Shown here: positions 37,701 to 51,159 of the stretch, piece after piece
Layout of the letters: the number at the start of each line of letters is the position of its first letter
How positions within the stretch are numbered: position 1 is the stretch's first letter
NCBI RefSeq assembly: GCF_001649575.2
Contig: NC_051440.1
Span: 15,285,411-15,349,410, forward strand
Source: Kryptolebias marmoratus
Lineage: Eukaryota; Chordata; Actinopteri; Cyprinodontiformes; Rivulidae
Direction of reading: 5' to 3'
DNA length: 64,000 nucleotides
Program-made: the position numbers and the translations under genes
The notes under the pieces: generated by a model
Database searches by the model: none
Seen by the model: only the letters and a program-made list of their open reading frames with translations
Told to the model about the DNA's origin: nothing

Positions 37701-40700
37701 GGTAAAAAAAAAAAAAAAAAAAAGACTCAGTCAGAAAATATCATCTCCCTGAGACGGAGCGCCTCACTTCCGGGCTAAAACGATGATGTTATTGATCGGT
37801 GCGTGTGTTATGTAAAGTAATACTACAATCTTTGTGCCGCAGCTACAGCTGAGTCAGGTTAATGAGATCAGAGCCTGAGAAGGGCCCGATGGGAGGAGGA
37901 GGAGGAGGAGAGCTGCTGCAGAACAAGCTCCAGAAGTTAGAGTTGTATTATTCTTTGTTGCCCGAGACTGGGGCTGGACCTGCAGGGACGAGGAGCGGGA
38001 AACATCTGCTGTTCAGTCAGGTGTTTGCTACAAGAGCCGGGCGAGAATGAAGCCAGTTAATGTGTCACTGACAGCTCCGAAACACACGCAGCACACGGGA
38101 AGAAGGAAGACACAAGGAAACTTGAGGCCCTGCTTTAAAAAAAAGAAAAAAAAAAAAAGAAAATCCTAATACCTGAGCCAAAAACCAACATTTGTGAGTC
38201 ATAGCTGCCTTCAGGCTTCTCTGTCTCAACTTGCACCCTGGCCTTCTTACCAGTAACTTTAATTAAAGTTCAAGCAGGAGTGGCCACACGTTTAACCTGA
38301 TCCGAATACGAACAACCCATCAGCGGTCCACGCTGATTCATAAAAAGGATATTTATACGCTGCTTTTTATTTTATAGATGGCAGAAAAGTTAAAGATTGG
38401 GGTGTGAACTGACTGGGAAATTCAGACACCACTCAACCCTGGCATGATTCTGAGTGGGATAATATCCCACTCAGAAAGATATTCAGAGAAAAGTAACAAC
38501 GTTCATTCTTGCAAAAGAAGAAGAAATCCAGCCTGAGCTTTACCTCCTCCCAACCCATGATGCATTCACTGTAACTCACAGGTTTAAAGGAAAGTAAAAA
38601 ACGGTTTGCCTCTCGCTTTGATATTAACAGCAAACTCTCATCAGAAGTTCAATATTTCTCTTATCAGCAGAGAGCAAAGAGCCACGGGTGCTCGATTAGC
38701 ATCAGTCCAAGTGTTTCAGATCACAGTGAGAAGAGCTGCTTGTTCTTTGAGGGCTGCCCGAACATGAAAGTGGAAATTACAACGTTTTATCTGACACTGA
38801 ATACATCATTAAGAGAAGCTGACCAAATAAAAAAAAACAGTCCCATCCATCCGTCTGTCCATCCATCCATCCATCCATCCATCCATCCATCCATCCATCC
38901 ATCCATCCATCCATCCATCCATCCGTCTGTCCGTCCGTCCATCCATCTGTCCGTCCGTTCAGGAAGGTCAAGTGTTTAACTGCACCCTTTAAAATCAGAT
39001 CTGATATAAAGAGCTCCAGCTCCAGGCTGTATTTTGTTCAAAGACGTTTTAAAACCTCCGAAATGAAAGTTCACATAAAATAAGGAGCATCATATGCAGC
39101 TTTTAAGAGAGAATATTGCATTTTCCTCCACAACGTGCAACGGAAAACACTTCCAAGAGATTCCCGACCTTTGTGATCCAGGTTGCAGTTGGTAAATATT
39201 AAACTTTGTGTGGGGAACAGAGCAAAGAGTCAAAGTTGGCTTCTATGACTTATGCATGAACAAATGATTTGGTTTGTCTGCCTCGGCATGCCCTGGTATT
39301 GCCTTTTTTTTTTTTTAGAAATTTGTGCCAATCAGATCAAACTGGGGAGGAAACACGCCCTATGCTGGTGAAATTTTAATCGTACGACAAATTAGGAAAG
39401 TAGGTTACCTGCAGACACCTCTCATGTGTCCCAGCGAACACATACTGTAACCGCCAGAGCTGCAGCCAGAGAGAAAAACCACATCAGAAAGAGACTCCAT
39501 GTGGTTCTGTAGAAGCAGAATGAAGTGAAACTGTGAGGGTAGGAAAAGACAAAAAGCATGGAAGGAAACGGAGGAAACCAGGACAATAAATCGTTGTATC
39601 TTAAAGGGACGAAACATTAAAAATCTAGTTACCAGGTGTTTGGAAGTCCAAAAACTGCTGCTGCTGCATCGTTATCAGGCTGGAAGCGCCATCTCTTCAT
39701 CCCTTCATTCCTGCGCAAAAGTATTCACCCAATTGGATGTTTTCTGCTTTTAATGTTGTCATAAATCAGTCATGATCACTAGAAATTGGTCTTCTTTGCA
39801 AAAAAATACAAAAAAAAAAACACCTTAAGTGTCAAAATGAAACTGAATTTCGACAGAGTAACGCCAATTAACTAAAAATATTTGATGTAAAATAAGTAGT
39901 TCCATAAAAAAAAGACTGTCCATCCTAATTCAACTCAGAGAAAAGGTCATTTAAAAGGACAAGTCAGACATGGAAGGAATATGGGACACGTGTAGATCTA
40001 CCTGGAGCTCAGTCCTTCCATCCGAGGGCACTGAGGGAAGGAGAAGGAGAAGAGTGTTAACAATGTAGGACACCACAGTACATATATAGTAAATATAAAA
40101 GTCATTCAACGTTCTTTGACTGGTTTCTAAAGCTGTTCTGAAAAGCAGGCGAGGAGAAGAAATCTTGCATTAATCAGACCTCTAACACGAGATCCATCAG
40201 GAGCAGGTTTATTAAACTATGAGCCTGAGCATTGAGTCCTGCTCACATGGACTGGGTTCACACAGCTTCAGGCTCCATTTTCCTTTACTAATATTACTGC
40301 TTTAAACTTATTTTAATGAGGAAACTGCAGCAGGACAAACTGGGATGCTGAGAGAGAAATAAGAGCCACAAACTGATCCTGATTCAGAATATCTCGGGGG
40401 AGTCAGTGAGGTCAAACGAGAAGAGAAAAGACAAATAAATGAGACGGTGGGACGGACACTTTGGTTAGATTTAATTTGTTTTACAACTGAATGAGCTGAA
40501 GATTAAATACAAGTTAATTCAGACTGAACCCAAACCAACTCTGGGACAATGGTAGCAAGCCAAAAACAAACCAAACAAACCCCAGGCAATTACAAAAGCA
40601 ACAAATAATTGCAGATTGTATTTAGGATCGGGGCTGTGAGGCTGTATGTGAGAACTTGTCCAAAAGCCTGAATTGTTCTCATGAATCATCATGGTGTGAC

Positions 40701-41440
40701 AGAGAGGGAGAGACACTGAGACGAGGCGACGCTTCAGAATAAATCAAACTATCCGTTTGATCGGCGCTGTTTTGGTTTGTGAGGCAGTCACAAGCCAAAA
40801 TAATAATAATAAAAAAAAGATTAAAGTCAATTATTCACAGCATTCGAGTCTCTTTCTTTGGCATTTCGTGTCTGAAGCGTATCTCTAGCATTCTGTGTAT
40901 TCTTGTGTGGATTCTTTTTTTTTTGCACCATTTATCAGGAATTTTCTGCCCTTTAGTCAGATCTAATGAACCCCCAGCTGCAGGTGAAGCTCAGTCGGAG
41001 CTCGTTAGAAACTGATGAACAATTAATGAAGGCCAGAAGGGTCACGCAGTTTCAGCTGACAGTCTCCAACCCTGATTGCAGCCGACTCACTATGAGTGGA
41101 AACAAAAGGAAAACAAAGCTTTTGTCTCCGCGCCGAGTGTTGGGGATGACTTTCCCACATGGATGAAGTGTGTTTGCTCACCGTCCAGCTGCTTCTCGAC
41201 CGCTTTTATGGTATAAGGGATCCACGTTTGTATTCCCAGCTGCGCCCGTGGAACAAATTCCAGGATATTGGGCGTACAAACCCGGCGTCTCTTATCTGAA
41301 GCCCCGAATCCATTTTCAGTCGAAAAGTCTGCCAACTTCAGGCTGCCGTAATGAAAAAGCACAAAAACAAACAAACCCCAAAACATCTTGTTAGTGCTTG
41401 ATGCCATGAAGGATGGGCGACAATGTGTGTGCATGAGCTT
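37701..41440. other. Gene-free stretch with simple repeats
   Basis: Contains A runs (37704-37722, 38135-38160), the ATCC tetranucleotide array (listed separately) and mixed sequence. No coding frame with family resemblance. Confidence 0.5.
38843..38958 (+). repeat. (ATCC)n tetranucleotide microsatellite
   Basis: About 27 units of CATC/ATCC with GTCC and GTCT variants at both ends. Confidence 0.95.
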
Positions 41441-41444
41441 GTTT

Positions 41445-42210
41445 GTTTCTCTGTTAGCAAAATATATCACCGACCAGTGGACAGATTTTATTGAAAGTCT
41501 CTACTCGTCTACAGCGGATCAACTTTTGGAGTCAACCCAATGCAAAATGGCCGCCACAGCTTGTTGTTATTAGGCTACGTTCACACTGCAGGTCTGATTT
41601 TCTTTGCTGGTCGTTCACATTAACCTTTAAACGTGACCTCCATCAGACTCCAGTGTGAACGGTCTACAGGTCCTGAAACGACCCGCATGACGTCACACTC
41701 CACACGCCGAGTTTACAGCAGTAAACCTGGACGCTGCGAGTGTTAGTGTGTGTGTGTGTTGATTCTGAAGCTGCTGTCCAATCGGGGTCAACCGTCCATC
41801 CAAATGGTGAAAGATAAAAAGAAGACGAGCGCAGGTGTTAACGATGACCTTTGTTTTTGGAGCTGCTGCCTCTGAGCAGAGGGATGCGTGGATGGAGAGG
41901 GTCGGATGAAAGGCGACATGAACGTTCACACTGAGGTCGCTTGGAAAAACATCGGATCTGTATCTGATCCAGTACCACATACTGAAAAGACCTGGGTTGG
42001 ATGGAATAAAAAAAGTCTGATATGTGTCACATGGGGACAAAAAGACTGGAACTGTGTCGCATTTGTCTGCAGTGCAAAAACAAATCGTCTCCAACCCGGT
42101 CAAACTGACAGATATTGAGCTAAAATTTAATGTGGTAGCAGCTGAGAGTTATTCCTAACACCTACTCTGAGCACTAACAGATCAGAAAATCTTGCAATAT
42201 TGGGCGCAAT
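41445..42210 (+). repeat. Dispersed teleost repeat interrupted by a MITE
   Basis: Left part 41445-41572: CTGTTAGCAAAATATATC, ACCAGTGGACAGATTTTA and TGGCCGCCACAGC. Right part 42092-42210: GAGCTAAAATTTAATGTGG, TAGCAGCTGAGAGTTATTCC and AACAGATC. The halves line up with the uninterrupted copy at 31580-31840 in opposite orientation; the 0.5 kb between is a separate element. Confidence 0.6.
41574..42080 (+). mobile_element. hAT-like MITE, nested in a dispersed repeat
   Basis: Begins AGGCTACGTTCACACTGCAG and ends near GCATTTGTCTGCAGTGCAAA, a decayed inverse of the start. The interior includes a GT run (41748-41760). A shortened relative lies at 34676-34780. No transposase frame. Confidence 0.6.
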
Positions 42211-44040
42211 CAGGCCTAAAGTTTCTCTAAAAAAAAACTAAAAAAAAACAACTAAACCCTGAAGGAGAGCCCAGGTTTCACAGAGGCGACTGTTGAGCCT
42301 CTTCTTTCACACAGCGAGGGCAAAAACCCGCCGAGCGTCCAAGTGGATCTGCAGGCAGGCGGTTCAAATCCAAACCAGGCAGAGACAACAGAGACCGAAG
42401 GCATGAGGAGGGAGTGAAAAGGGGAGCTGAGATGAGCTCAGGCAGGTCTCACCGAGGAGGAACAGCATCCCTGCAGTCACATCCAGGCTTTTATTAGAGC
42501 AAATAAAAGCAAAGCAAACATGGGGGGGGGAAGAAGAGTTTATTTAGCGAAGACAATAAAAACCATCCGTTATTTTGACAGCCATACAAGCAGCGACAGC
42601 AGCAATCTTTATTCTTGCCTAATCGGAACTTTAATGCCCAGTTTTTTTTTGCAAACTCACATCGGAGGTTGATGTACGACCAAGCAGAGGACGAGGCGTC
42701 TTCCCTGAAACTGTTTATTCAGGGAGTGAGTGAAAGCGCTGAGAAAACAGAGCGTGAGCCTAAAACACTAATCAGTTCCCAGAGATGACTGGATTCAGAT
42801 CGGAGAGTCTTCGCTCCACTCCGCCTTGTTTCAGAGGCCTTAATCCTCCCCCCGCCGCCCCGAGCCTCGGGGTCGTGGCGAAAGCGTGCAACTCTAATCG
42901 GACCTGATGGCTCCGTGCTGTTCTTTGGTCCGAAAGCGGCTCGGAGCAAAGTGGGCGCCTCTTGTGTGGCGCCCTGAAAACCCTTTAACCTGTCGGGCTA
43001 GTTAAAGCATTTCCTGACGCCCGGATTATCTCCCAAACCGTTTCCCCCCCGTTTCTCGTGACGTCGTCGTTCTGGTCGGGTCGCGATGCTTTCCCTGCCT
43101 CCCCCTCCCCCTCCCACGTGCTCTGCCAGCCCGTCGGCGGGAGTTCAGCCGCGAGGTGCGGGTTACGTGGGGAAACGTTAAGCGGGCGACTCTGCGGGCG
43201 TCTCTCTCTCTCTCTCTCTGCGGCTGCGGTGGAGCTGCTCCTCTAATCCCTCCGACACAAAGCCTGGATGTGCAGCACCTTCACGTGTGGCAGCTTGGCG
43301 GGCTCAAGGAGCGGGCCCCGACACGCCGGAGTGGAAACTACACCGACGCCGAGAACGGACAAATAATGTTGGCGGGAACATGAACGCACCCACAAAGCAA
43401 ACACAAGCAGCCACTTTATTCTGATTGGTGCGTGAGCTTCTTTAATTTAATCTGACACCAATGAAACCATCAAATCTGGAATTAATTTTTGAATAGAGCA
43501 AAACTAAATTGGTGCCATTTCTGAATAAGGGGACCTTCATAAATGACGCACTTAATAATGAAGCTGTAAACACCTAATAAACCATTTATTAACAGTTACC
43601 ATGCATTAGAGGAATGCTGACTTGTTTCTTTGTTTGTCTGAGTTCTTTCTCATTTAGATTTCAAATATCAAACATATGTGACCCTTTCTGGCAGAATGAG
43701 TGGTAATGAGCTCAGGCCGCAGCGCAAAAAACGTGAAAATATAGATTTTTTGTTTTTGTCGTAACTGAGATTCATGTAAAAAACGAGTCCATGAAGACCT
43801 AACGATCCCGGTAATTAAACCAGAATACACTCTTCCTAATCTACCTTTAAATCAAAGTTTTCTGACCATCCTTCCCAGCCAGCTGTGGTTAGCGCCGGGA
43901 AATCCCTTCGTATAATGTTTGGGATCGTAGTGAAGTTTGTGGATTTCCAGCTGAAATTCCTGATGACATCACCAATAAAAATGGAGGTTTCAAACCGGCA
44001 CGAGCTTGTTGGCAGGTGATAAATCACCAAAAAAAAAAAA
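42211..44040. other. Gene-free stretch with a GC-richer part
   Basis: Mixed sequence; 42780-43380 is GC-richer and non-repetitive apart from a (TC)n run at 43201-43220, and may hold regulatory DNA. No frame with family resemblance. Confidence 0.4.
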
Positions 44041-44225
44041 CAACAAAACAAAAAACAACAACAACAACAACAACAAAGCTAAAAATAGCAAAATGCTAGC
44101 AAAAAGGTGAGAGCAGCCAAAAGTTAGCTGAAAGCCAAAGGAAGCTATAGGCTAGCTAAAAGCTAAAAGTATGAAAAAAGCTAGTTAGAAGCTAAAAGTA
44201 GCTGCAACTTAAAAGTAGCAAAACA
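44041..44225. repeat. (CAA)n run and AGCTAAAAGTAGC-type minisatellite
   Basis: CAA/CAAAA run at 44041-44078, followed by irregular copies of AGCTAAAAGTAGC and AAGCTAG to about 44225. The motif is the complement class of the TAGC minisatellites at 27.5 and 32.7 kb. Confidence 0.75.
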
Positions 44226-44289
44226 AATAAATATGAATGCAAACTATATTCTTGGCCTCCCTTAATTTGTGTTTCAGGTAAATATATTT

Positions 44290-44620
44290 TCATTTTCTTT
44301 GCTGCAGGGGCGTTTAAATTGGTCTTCCACGCTGCCATTTTCATTAACGCTGCCTTGTTTCTGAAGAGCTCCCGGAGGTAGACTCGTTTTGTCAGCCAGG
44401 CGTTCGGATCAGGCCACCTGTCGGCTGATTCCCGCTCATGGTTTCCTCTGTCAGACACTCGCCGACATTCCTCCCTGCGCCGCACACAGCACCTGCCGTC
44501 GGCTTGCCTGTTGCCATCGCAGCTGTCAGGCTCGCCCTCGCCGTTAATTAAAGTGACAGACCTCCCAAAAAGCTGCTTATGCCTCAGCCAAAAGCATCGC
44601 AGCAAGACCGTCAACTGAGG
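44290..44620. promoter_or_regulatory. Candidate conserved noncoding block
   Basis: Ordered, non-repetitive GC-moderate sequence with CCGTTAATTAAAGTGAC and CATTAACGCTGCC homeodomain-type sites. A minus-strand frame of 140 codons (44192-44614) runs through it and into the minisatellite but resembles no protein family. Confidence 0.25.
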
Positions 44621-44639
44621 GGACCGGAAATATCAAACA

Positions 44640-46070
44640 CGTGCTAAACTGAACCATTCATTTAGTTTTATTAGGACTTCAGTCTGTTTTAGAGTGAAAA
44701 CGTTGATTTGCTAATTGATATTTTACTTTCCATAATAAAAAAAAACTTTTCTTAAACTAAAATTGTCAACATTAGCTGGTTTCAGCGTTCAGGCCTTTTG
44801 TTTTTGATTGACAAAGAAGATCTATTTATGTCGTTTTTTTCCCACACAGATCATATAATTGCTTGCTGAACAAATACAATTGGCAAAACATTTTTTCCTG
44901 TGTTCTAAATAAACTATTAATCGAGAAAATCCCAACAGGTTTATAAAACTATAATAAAATAATCACTTCTCACTGGTAATAAATGATTAATTGAAGTATT
45001 TTGATGTTGAAAAAGGCTGGTCATTCCACATGTTCTCCAGAATGAGCCAATAGGTCAATTTTTGCATTAAAAAAAAAGGAAAATAATGTTGATTAATGGA
45101 ACATTTTCAGTTCTGGAAACAAATACAAGAACCTACACACTCACACAAATGAATTAGGGTAAATCTAAAGAAAACTGAGTAATTTATGAGCAATAATAGA
45201 ATATACAACTCTTTTTGTTTATGTTGCTTTTTTGTACTTCGCACTGGAAAGGTGTTTCAGTCAGAATGTGCAAATCAGTACGACCCAAATCACCAAAAAT
45301 ACCAGATAGATGCAGTGAACCGCACACCAGCCGTGCACAATGTCATATCTGAATATACACATTTAAAAATGCTGTTTATTTGAACAAACAGTTTTTATAA
45401 AACTGCAATCATAAGCTAATGCTAATCTGTTTAGCATATGTCAAGGCGGATATATTAACAGGGCTGTGTTCTACGCTGCCTTTACGGAACTCAGTATCTG
45501 AATTTTATTGGAATTTAATTTTTACATCATCACTAAGACTTAAACTACTCATTTGGTGGGTCCTGCAGCACCCTCAGCACCCTTACTTTCCAGGACCTTT
45601 CTTAACCGTATTACTGACCCGTAGTAATTAATTTAATTTTTCCCAATTTTTTGTTCTGGTAGGTGTTTTTTATGCAATCATTTAAGAATAATGACGTTTC
45701 TCAGTAATATCGTTTATTTTAAACAACCTTTGTGCTGGTGTTGATTGGTGGGACAGCAAGTTTAGCTTCATTTTCGAACATTGAGAAGCTAAGATGTTGT
45801 AATAGTTTGTCAGAAAGTTAGGAAACAGCTTTGGTTGCACAAATTCAGCCTAAAACCAAGAGTGGAACGTCCGGAGTTCTGTCAACTTCATTCTGGGGAA
45901 CATTTACCTGCAGAAAGCAACAACTTTCATCTGACGAGACAACAGCAGAGACGGATCCTATCCAGTTTTCCTAATTCTGCCCAGTTTAATTGTTTTCAAA
46001 AGAAGCAGAATTAGTATTCCAAGTGTTCGGCAGCAGATAGAACGGGGGTGCTGAAGCTCTGCCATCCCTA
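44640..46070. other. AT-rich gene-free stretch
   Basis: No recognisable gene, inverted repeat or tandem array. Confidence 0.5.
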
Positions 46071-46079
46071 AGCCTGAAT

Positions 46080-46290
46080 GGCGTCATTAGAGGTTTCTGA
46101 ATTTCCAAGAGAAACTAAGCAAAAGCCTGCAGAGAGCAGCGAGCCACCCACAGCTGTTCCTGCCTGTGCATTAATTCACCTTATGGATGAGGTTTACGAC
46201 GGCGTTATTAGGTTCACCTCATTATGCAGCGCCGGCTCTGCCTGAGCAAACATCAGCCTTTGATCCGGCTCGTTGTGCATATTCCTGCCT
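46080..46290. promoter_or_regulatory. Candidate conserved noncoding block
   Basis: Non-repetitive stretch with GGCGTCATTAGAGG, GTGCATTAATTCACC and CCTCATTATGCAGC within AT-rich surroundings. Inference from texture only. Confidence 0.2.
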
Positions 46291-47642
46291 GAAAACACGA
46301 CCGGGGTGTCGGCTGAAACGCTCCTTCCGTCTCTTCTGAGGCGGGGTAGGTGGATGTCGAGCTAAAACAAAAAGGTGTGCTACAAAAGAAAGGAAAGGAA
46401 AAAAAAAGAAGAAAATGGCAAGATATTGATTTTTCTGAAGACGTCTGTGAAGTTGAAAAGAAGAATAAAATATGTTCCCACGGGGTGGAAGAGAAAGAAG
46501 ATGATGCGTTGAGATTAAAGTGCTGAAAAGTGCTGATAAAACCTTTGAATTTATTCATATCTCAGGACAAACTGCAGTATTTAAGGTTATAAATACTTGC
46601 TTTTTTTTGGCGGTGAGCGACAAAGCATTGAATTCATTCAAGACTGCAAACCTGAATGTCCTGGTCTGAAAACCATATAGATGATAAATAATAATTATTT
46701 TAAAAAAACTGCTCCAAACCTGCCTACCTTTCTTTAAATGTGCTCTCCAGTAGATTAAATCATGAATGTGAAACAGCTGGCGTGAGAAGTGGCGATAAAC
46801 AGAAAAATGTGCGCAGCCAAGAATACAGTTCTGCACGCCATGCACATAAAAATAGGTAAATTCAAAAATACAACATAAGGGCACTGTAAGCACGGCTACA
46901 GATTCTCTGGTCCCAGTTTTTCATCTTTTCAGACAATCAGGGTTTAACGGCGACAAAATAAGGATAAACCCAACCAGATGTAAAACCTTGTTTATGCAGT
47001 TTCGAGCACAAATGAAGAGCTGTTTGTCAAGCCTACGTGGATAATCTCAAACCGGATTTTTGTTCTTTTAACGTCCATTTTGGGAAAGGGTTTTAAAAAA
47101 TCTTCCTAGTCCCTGCAGGTGGATGAAAGGGCAGCAAAGAAAAGAAGAACCTTAATTCTGAGTGCAAAGAAATTCTTGGCTTTGTTTCTGATCTTATCAT
47201 CAGTTTTCTGCGCTTCACCTCCAACAGAAATGTCTGCGTTAATAAGCAGCAGAGTTTAATGGCGCTGCGACGTGTGAGACAATCTTTCCTGTGTGTGGGT
47301 GCAGACAGAAAAACACATATTTCACATTTATGAATTTTTGTTTTTTTCCTCTTTTTTTTTTTCCACCTCTGAACACCAGGAGTAAATGGAGCTACAGCCA
47401 TGGATGAAGCGTCTGAACTGTGTTGTAAACAGGCTTGTTACAACCATCATCCTCCTGATCTGAAACAAGAGGGAGGAAATACTCTAAACGGGGCCATCTT
47501 TGTGGCCGAGTCACTAATGAAGTTTCGTTCCTCTTCGCTGGCTGCTGCTTTTTTTTTGTTTTCATCTGACAGAGGATGAAGACTGTTGCTGAGAGAGTTC
47601 CTGACAAAATGTCCGGTTTTTGAAATGCCCCTATTCAAGGCG

Positions 47643-47707
47643 AAGAGAAGAGAAGGGAAGGGAAGGGAAGGGAAGGGAAGGGAAGGGAAGGGAAGGGAAG
47701 GGAAGGG
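47643..47707 (+). repeat. (GGGAA)n pentanucleotide microsatellite
   Basis: About 12 near-perfect copies, followed by C- and CTCC-rich sequence. Confidence 0.95.
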
Positions 47708-48976
47708 TACCCCCCTCCCCTCACACCTCCCTCCTTCTCCTCCTCCTCCTCCTTGAATCCCACTGTTCTCACACTTGTGCTTACATCTCAAATAAACCTC
47801 CTATGGATTCCTGAGTTCAGAGAATGAGAGACGAGGGGGAGGGGAGTCAGTGAAGAGGAGAAAAGGGGGAGTGTGTCCTTACACACACACACACACACAC
47901 AAAGTGTTTTATTTAGATGCTGATTTTTGTATTCACTGGTCCTCTGCGAGAGCAGAAACCCAGAGGAATGCACGCTGAAAGCCACCATTCTCGTTCAGAG
48001 GCCAGAATGCGTCCGTCGTATATATGAGCTGAAACAACATCAACAACAACAACAACAACAAAAGGAGTTTCCACGGTGGGAAAAGTGTGACCCCCCGAAC
48101 CTGGTGAAAAGATAGGTCCCTGGGAGCAGAGGTGTATTGTGGAGGGAGTCTGCGGCTGTTCCTCACCTGCGCTGAAAGCCCTCTGGAGGTGTTTACACTC
48201 AGCCCGCCTCTGCCTTCTCAGTGATTCTCAGTGAGGCGAAGGAATAACATCGGGCCCCGGCTGGAAGCGCAGAAACACACCGTTACTAGATCACAATCGA
48301 AGCACGAGAGGTGGAGATGACATATCATTCTCACTTTTTTTTTCTTCTTTTTGCCACCGATATCTTCCCCTTTGATCGTTTTATTTTATTTTTTTTGCAT
48401 TTTCAGACTGGAAGCTTACGTCGAGCACAATGTGAAGCATGGAAATTGTCACAACAAAGCCCCGTCACACCCGATAAGCATCATAGAAAACACCAACCAT
48501 ATCAGAGATGAGTCCACAGTGAGCAGATGAACCTTTCCAAATGTTTCTCAGCTGTTTCTACATCGTCCAAAGCCATGTAGCTCCACAGAACTGAGCTAAA
48601 ACAACAAGAAGTTTATTTATTTATTTTTATATTTTTTTAAAATAAATGAAATATAAACTCATCTGTTTACATTTTGGAACAGCGGAAGCACAAGATACTT
48701 TAAAATTCCGATAGAAGCAACTTAATGCATAAATAAGAGCCAGCTGCAGCTCAAGAGTTATTTTTGCCCACTCTGCCCCCCCCCCCAAAAAAAGTCTTTA
48801 CACCAGCATATTGCACAAGTTGTGCCACATTTGGTGGAATTAGAAATTATTCTCCGTTCCAGTTGATGCTACGGGTAAACAGATGTTGAACTGATGGCAC
48901 GTTTCCTCGGCGGAGCGGAATCCAGGAATACCAAGTGGATTTGCAAACCGTTAAGATGGACACATGACATTCAGAC

Positions 48977-49009
48977 TGTGTGTGTGAGTGTGTGTGTGTG
49001 TGTGTGTGC
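48977..49009 (+). repeat. (GT)n microsatellite
   Basis: GT run with one GAGT interruption. Confidence 0.9.
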
Positions 49010-51159
49010 AACAAAGAGAAAATACAGAGCGCATGTTTTACATACGAACAAAGCACCTCGACAACGGGCCTGTGAATGCAGAGGACTCGTTTTCGGCGGT
49101 CCGGCTGAGGAGTAATGACAGCGTATTGGCAGCTCCACAGAGAATTAGTTTCCTGGGTGATGTTGCTATTTGTGCTGGGCTGTGCATGTCACTCACATTA
49201 GCAATGCTCTTTTTTTTATTTTTTTATAAAAGCTCAGAAGAAGCTCAGTTCAATGGGTCCATAGTCTGGGGACTGCTTTGTACTGAGGCAAAGGTCAGGG
49301 TTTTTCCTACGCCCCCCCTTTCCCTCAGACTGTGTGGTTTTTGTCGCTGAGGCCACACAGTTTACTTGCACCTCCAAGATCTCCATTTGTATTTGTTTGC
49401 AGCATTACCACAACACATATTTGCAAGTTTTTAAATCAGTTCTGTGTAAATTTGTACATCTTTATAAATGAATAAGTATTATTTCTAAAACAAACAAAGC
49501 AATCCAGACTGGATCTGTGTTTTTTTTTATATATATATATATATCAGCTTGTGACAGAGAATCCCATGAGCTGTGTTTACCTGCGTCGTTGGATGGCAAA
49601 CCTTTGTTGTTAGCCCACGCCTTGTGCACTTCCTGTTAAAAGTGCAAAAGTTCCCACGAAAAATATGCAAAACGATTCTCGTGTGCTCTGCGATAAGCTG
49701 TTCGAACTGCCAGGGGGACAAACCGAACCTCCGTTTCCTAAAGAATGACCCAAATCTGAGGTTTGCATGGACTGACTGCAGCAATTTGAAGGGACAATGG
49801 GCAGCTGGGTTCACACCTTAGGATTTGTGATGAACATTTTGTCCACAGTTTGTTGACTAAATGAAATGAAATTCACAATGATCTAATTAATAGCTTCAAA
49901 TCCTCAAATCCATTTTGTCCTTAAAGTGACGGAAGACGCCTCTAGATGACCTTAAATCTGCAGTGGAGATAGAAAAGTTGAGTAAATAATACATTGCACA
50001 GTTTAGCTACACATTATAACATTAATTTAACTTCAGACCTACCTGCAGATCCTTGGTTTAAGCCTAGGTCTGGGCCTAGCACGACTAAACTCACACTTTT
50101 CCACCGTCCAAACAGCTACGTAGGCTAACCATCCATCCGTCAGCTGGTCATATGTCTTAGGCGGCTTGCAGCCTTTACGTTCCTTCCCTTAATAATCTGA
50201 GAGTTTATAAATGAAGTAGTTGCACAGGTCTGGGTGGGCAAAGTTGGGCAAATGCTCCACGTGTGCTGACTCCAGGGCATTCAGCTGAATCTCTTAGAAA
50301 TACTTTGTACAAGTCTTTACAGCCGAAAAGCAAATATTTTTTTTGACCTATCAGTGCCTCACATTTCCTTCTAAATGTTGCGTGTATTTAGGAAGTTCTC
50401 TGGAAGTGTGTGGTAGCTTTGTAGTGATTTTTACTTAGTGATAATAGCAACATGATCGGTGTGTATACTCACCCCACATACAAGGACCCCTTGCTGTCCG
50501 AGATGACATCTAATGGCTGCCTGGATATTTAGTTACAAATCCATACTGCCACTTCGATTATTACAACAGTTTTTGCTATTTTTCCTGAGGGACCACATTG
50601 CACCAATCTGTTGCTGCTGAACGACACAATAAAACCAAACACGTGGTTAAATTTCAATGCGAGAGTACAAATACTGAAAATTAATTGATGCTAGTAGATG
50701 TTGGTTTGTATTAATATTGGTTGAAGTAACTTTAAATAGCATCTCCAACATCTGCAGCTTCACCGCAACACGTGTCTTAAGGCGATGAGTCTTTGTTAGT
50801 TACAGGGAAAAGTTTAAAAAGTAAAGTGGACTGTTTAACCCCTCAGACGTGAGCGAACCTGTTTTCACCTTGTGGACAGATAGGTGTCGTAAGTCTTTTA
50901 TCGAGTCAGCGTGTGATTTTTACTGCTTATGTTGTTTTCTGAGGAACAGAAAAAAAAGTGCAGACAGAAGCCTAGAAAAAGCAGCACCAGCTTTAAGAGG
51001 GAGAGGCTGAGTTTTTTTTTCCTCCACATTTACTGTACAGCCAAGAAGTCAAAGGTGGCAAACATTTTGTTAGAGTTAGAACCTGGAGCCATATTTGACT
51101 TCAGAACATCACTAAAGTCACGAGGAGCTGGTCCCGTTCGCTGGTCGCCAGTCCATTGC

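Larger units (their letters stand above)
46300..51150. other. Gene-free stretch with simple repeats
   Basis: Holds (GGGAA)n at 47643-47707, (CA)n at 47881-47900, (CAA)n at 48041-48062 and (GT)n at 48977-49009. Other blocks (46740-46860, 49095-49200, 49550-49820) are complex and non-repetitive but resemble no protein. No gene identified. Confidence 0.5.

Noticed and set aside
42355..42385. tRNA B-box-like GGTTCAAATCC
   Set aside because: No A box at the right distance and no cloverleaf can be drawn.
49527..49814. 95-codon minus-strand frame
   Set aside because: No family resemblance; it ends in an AT dinucleotide run. Likely chance.
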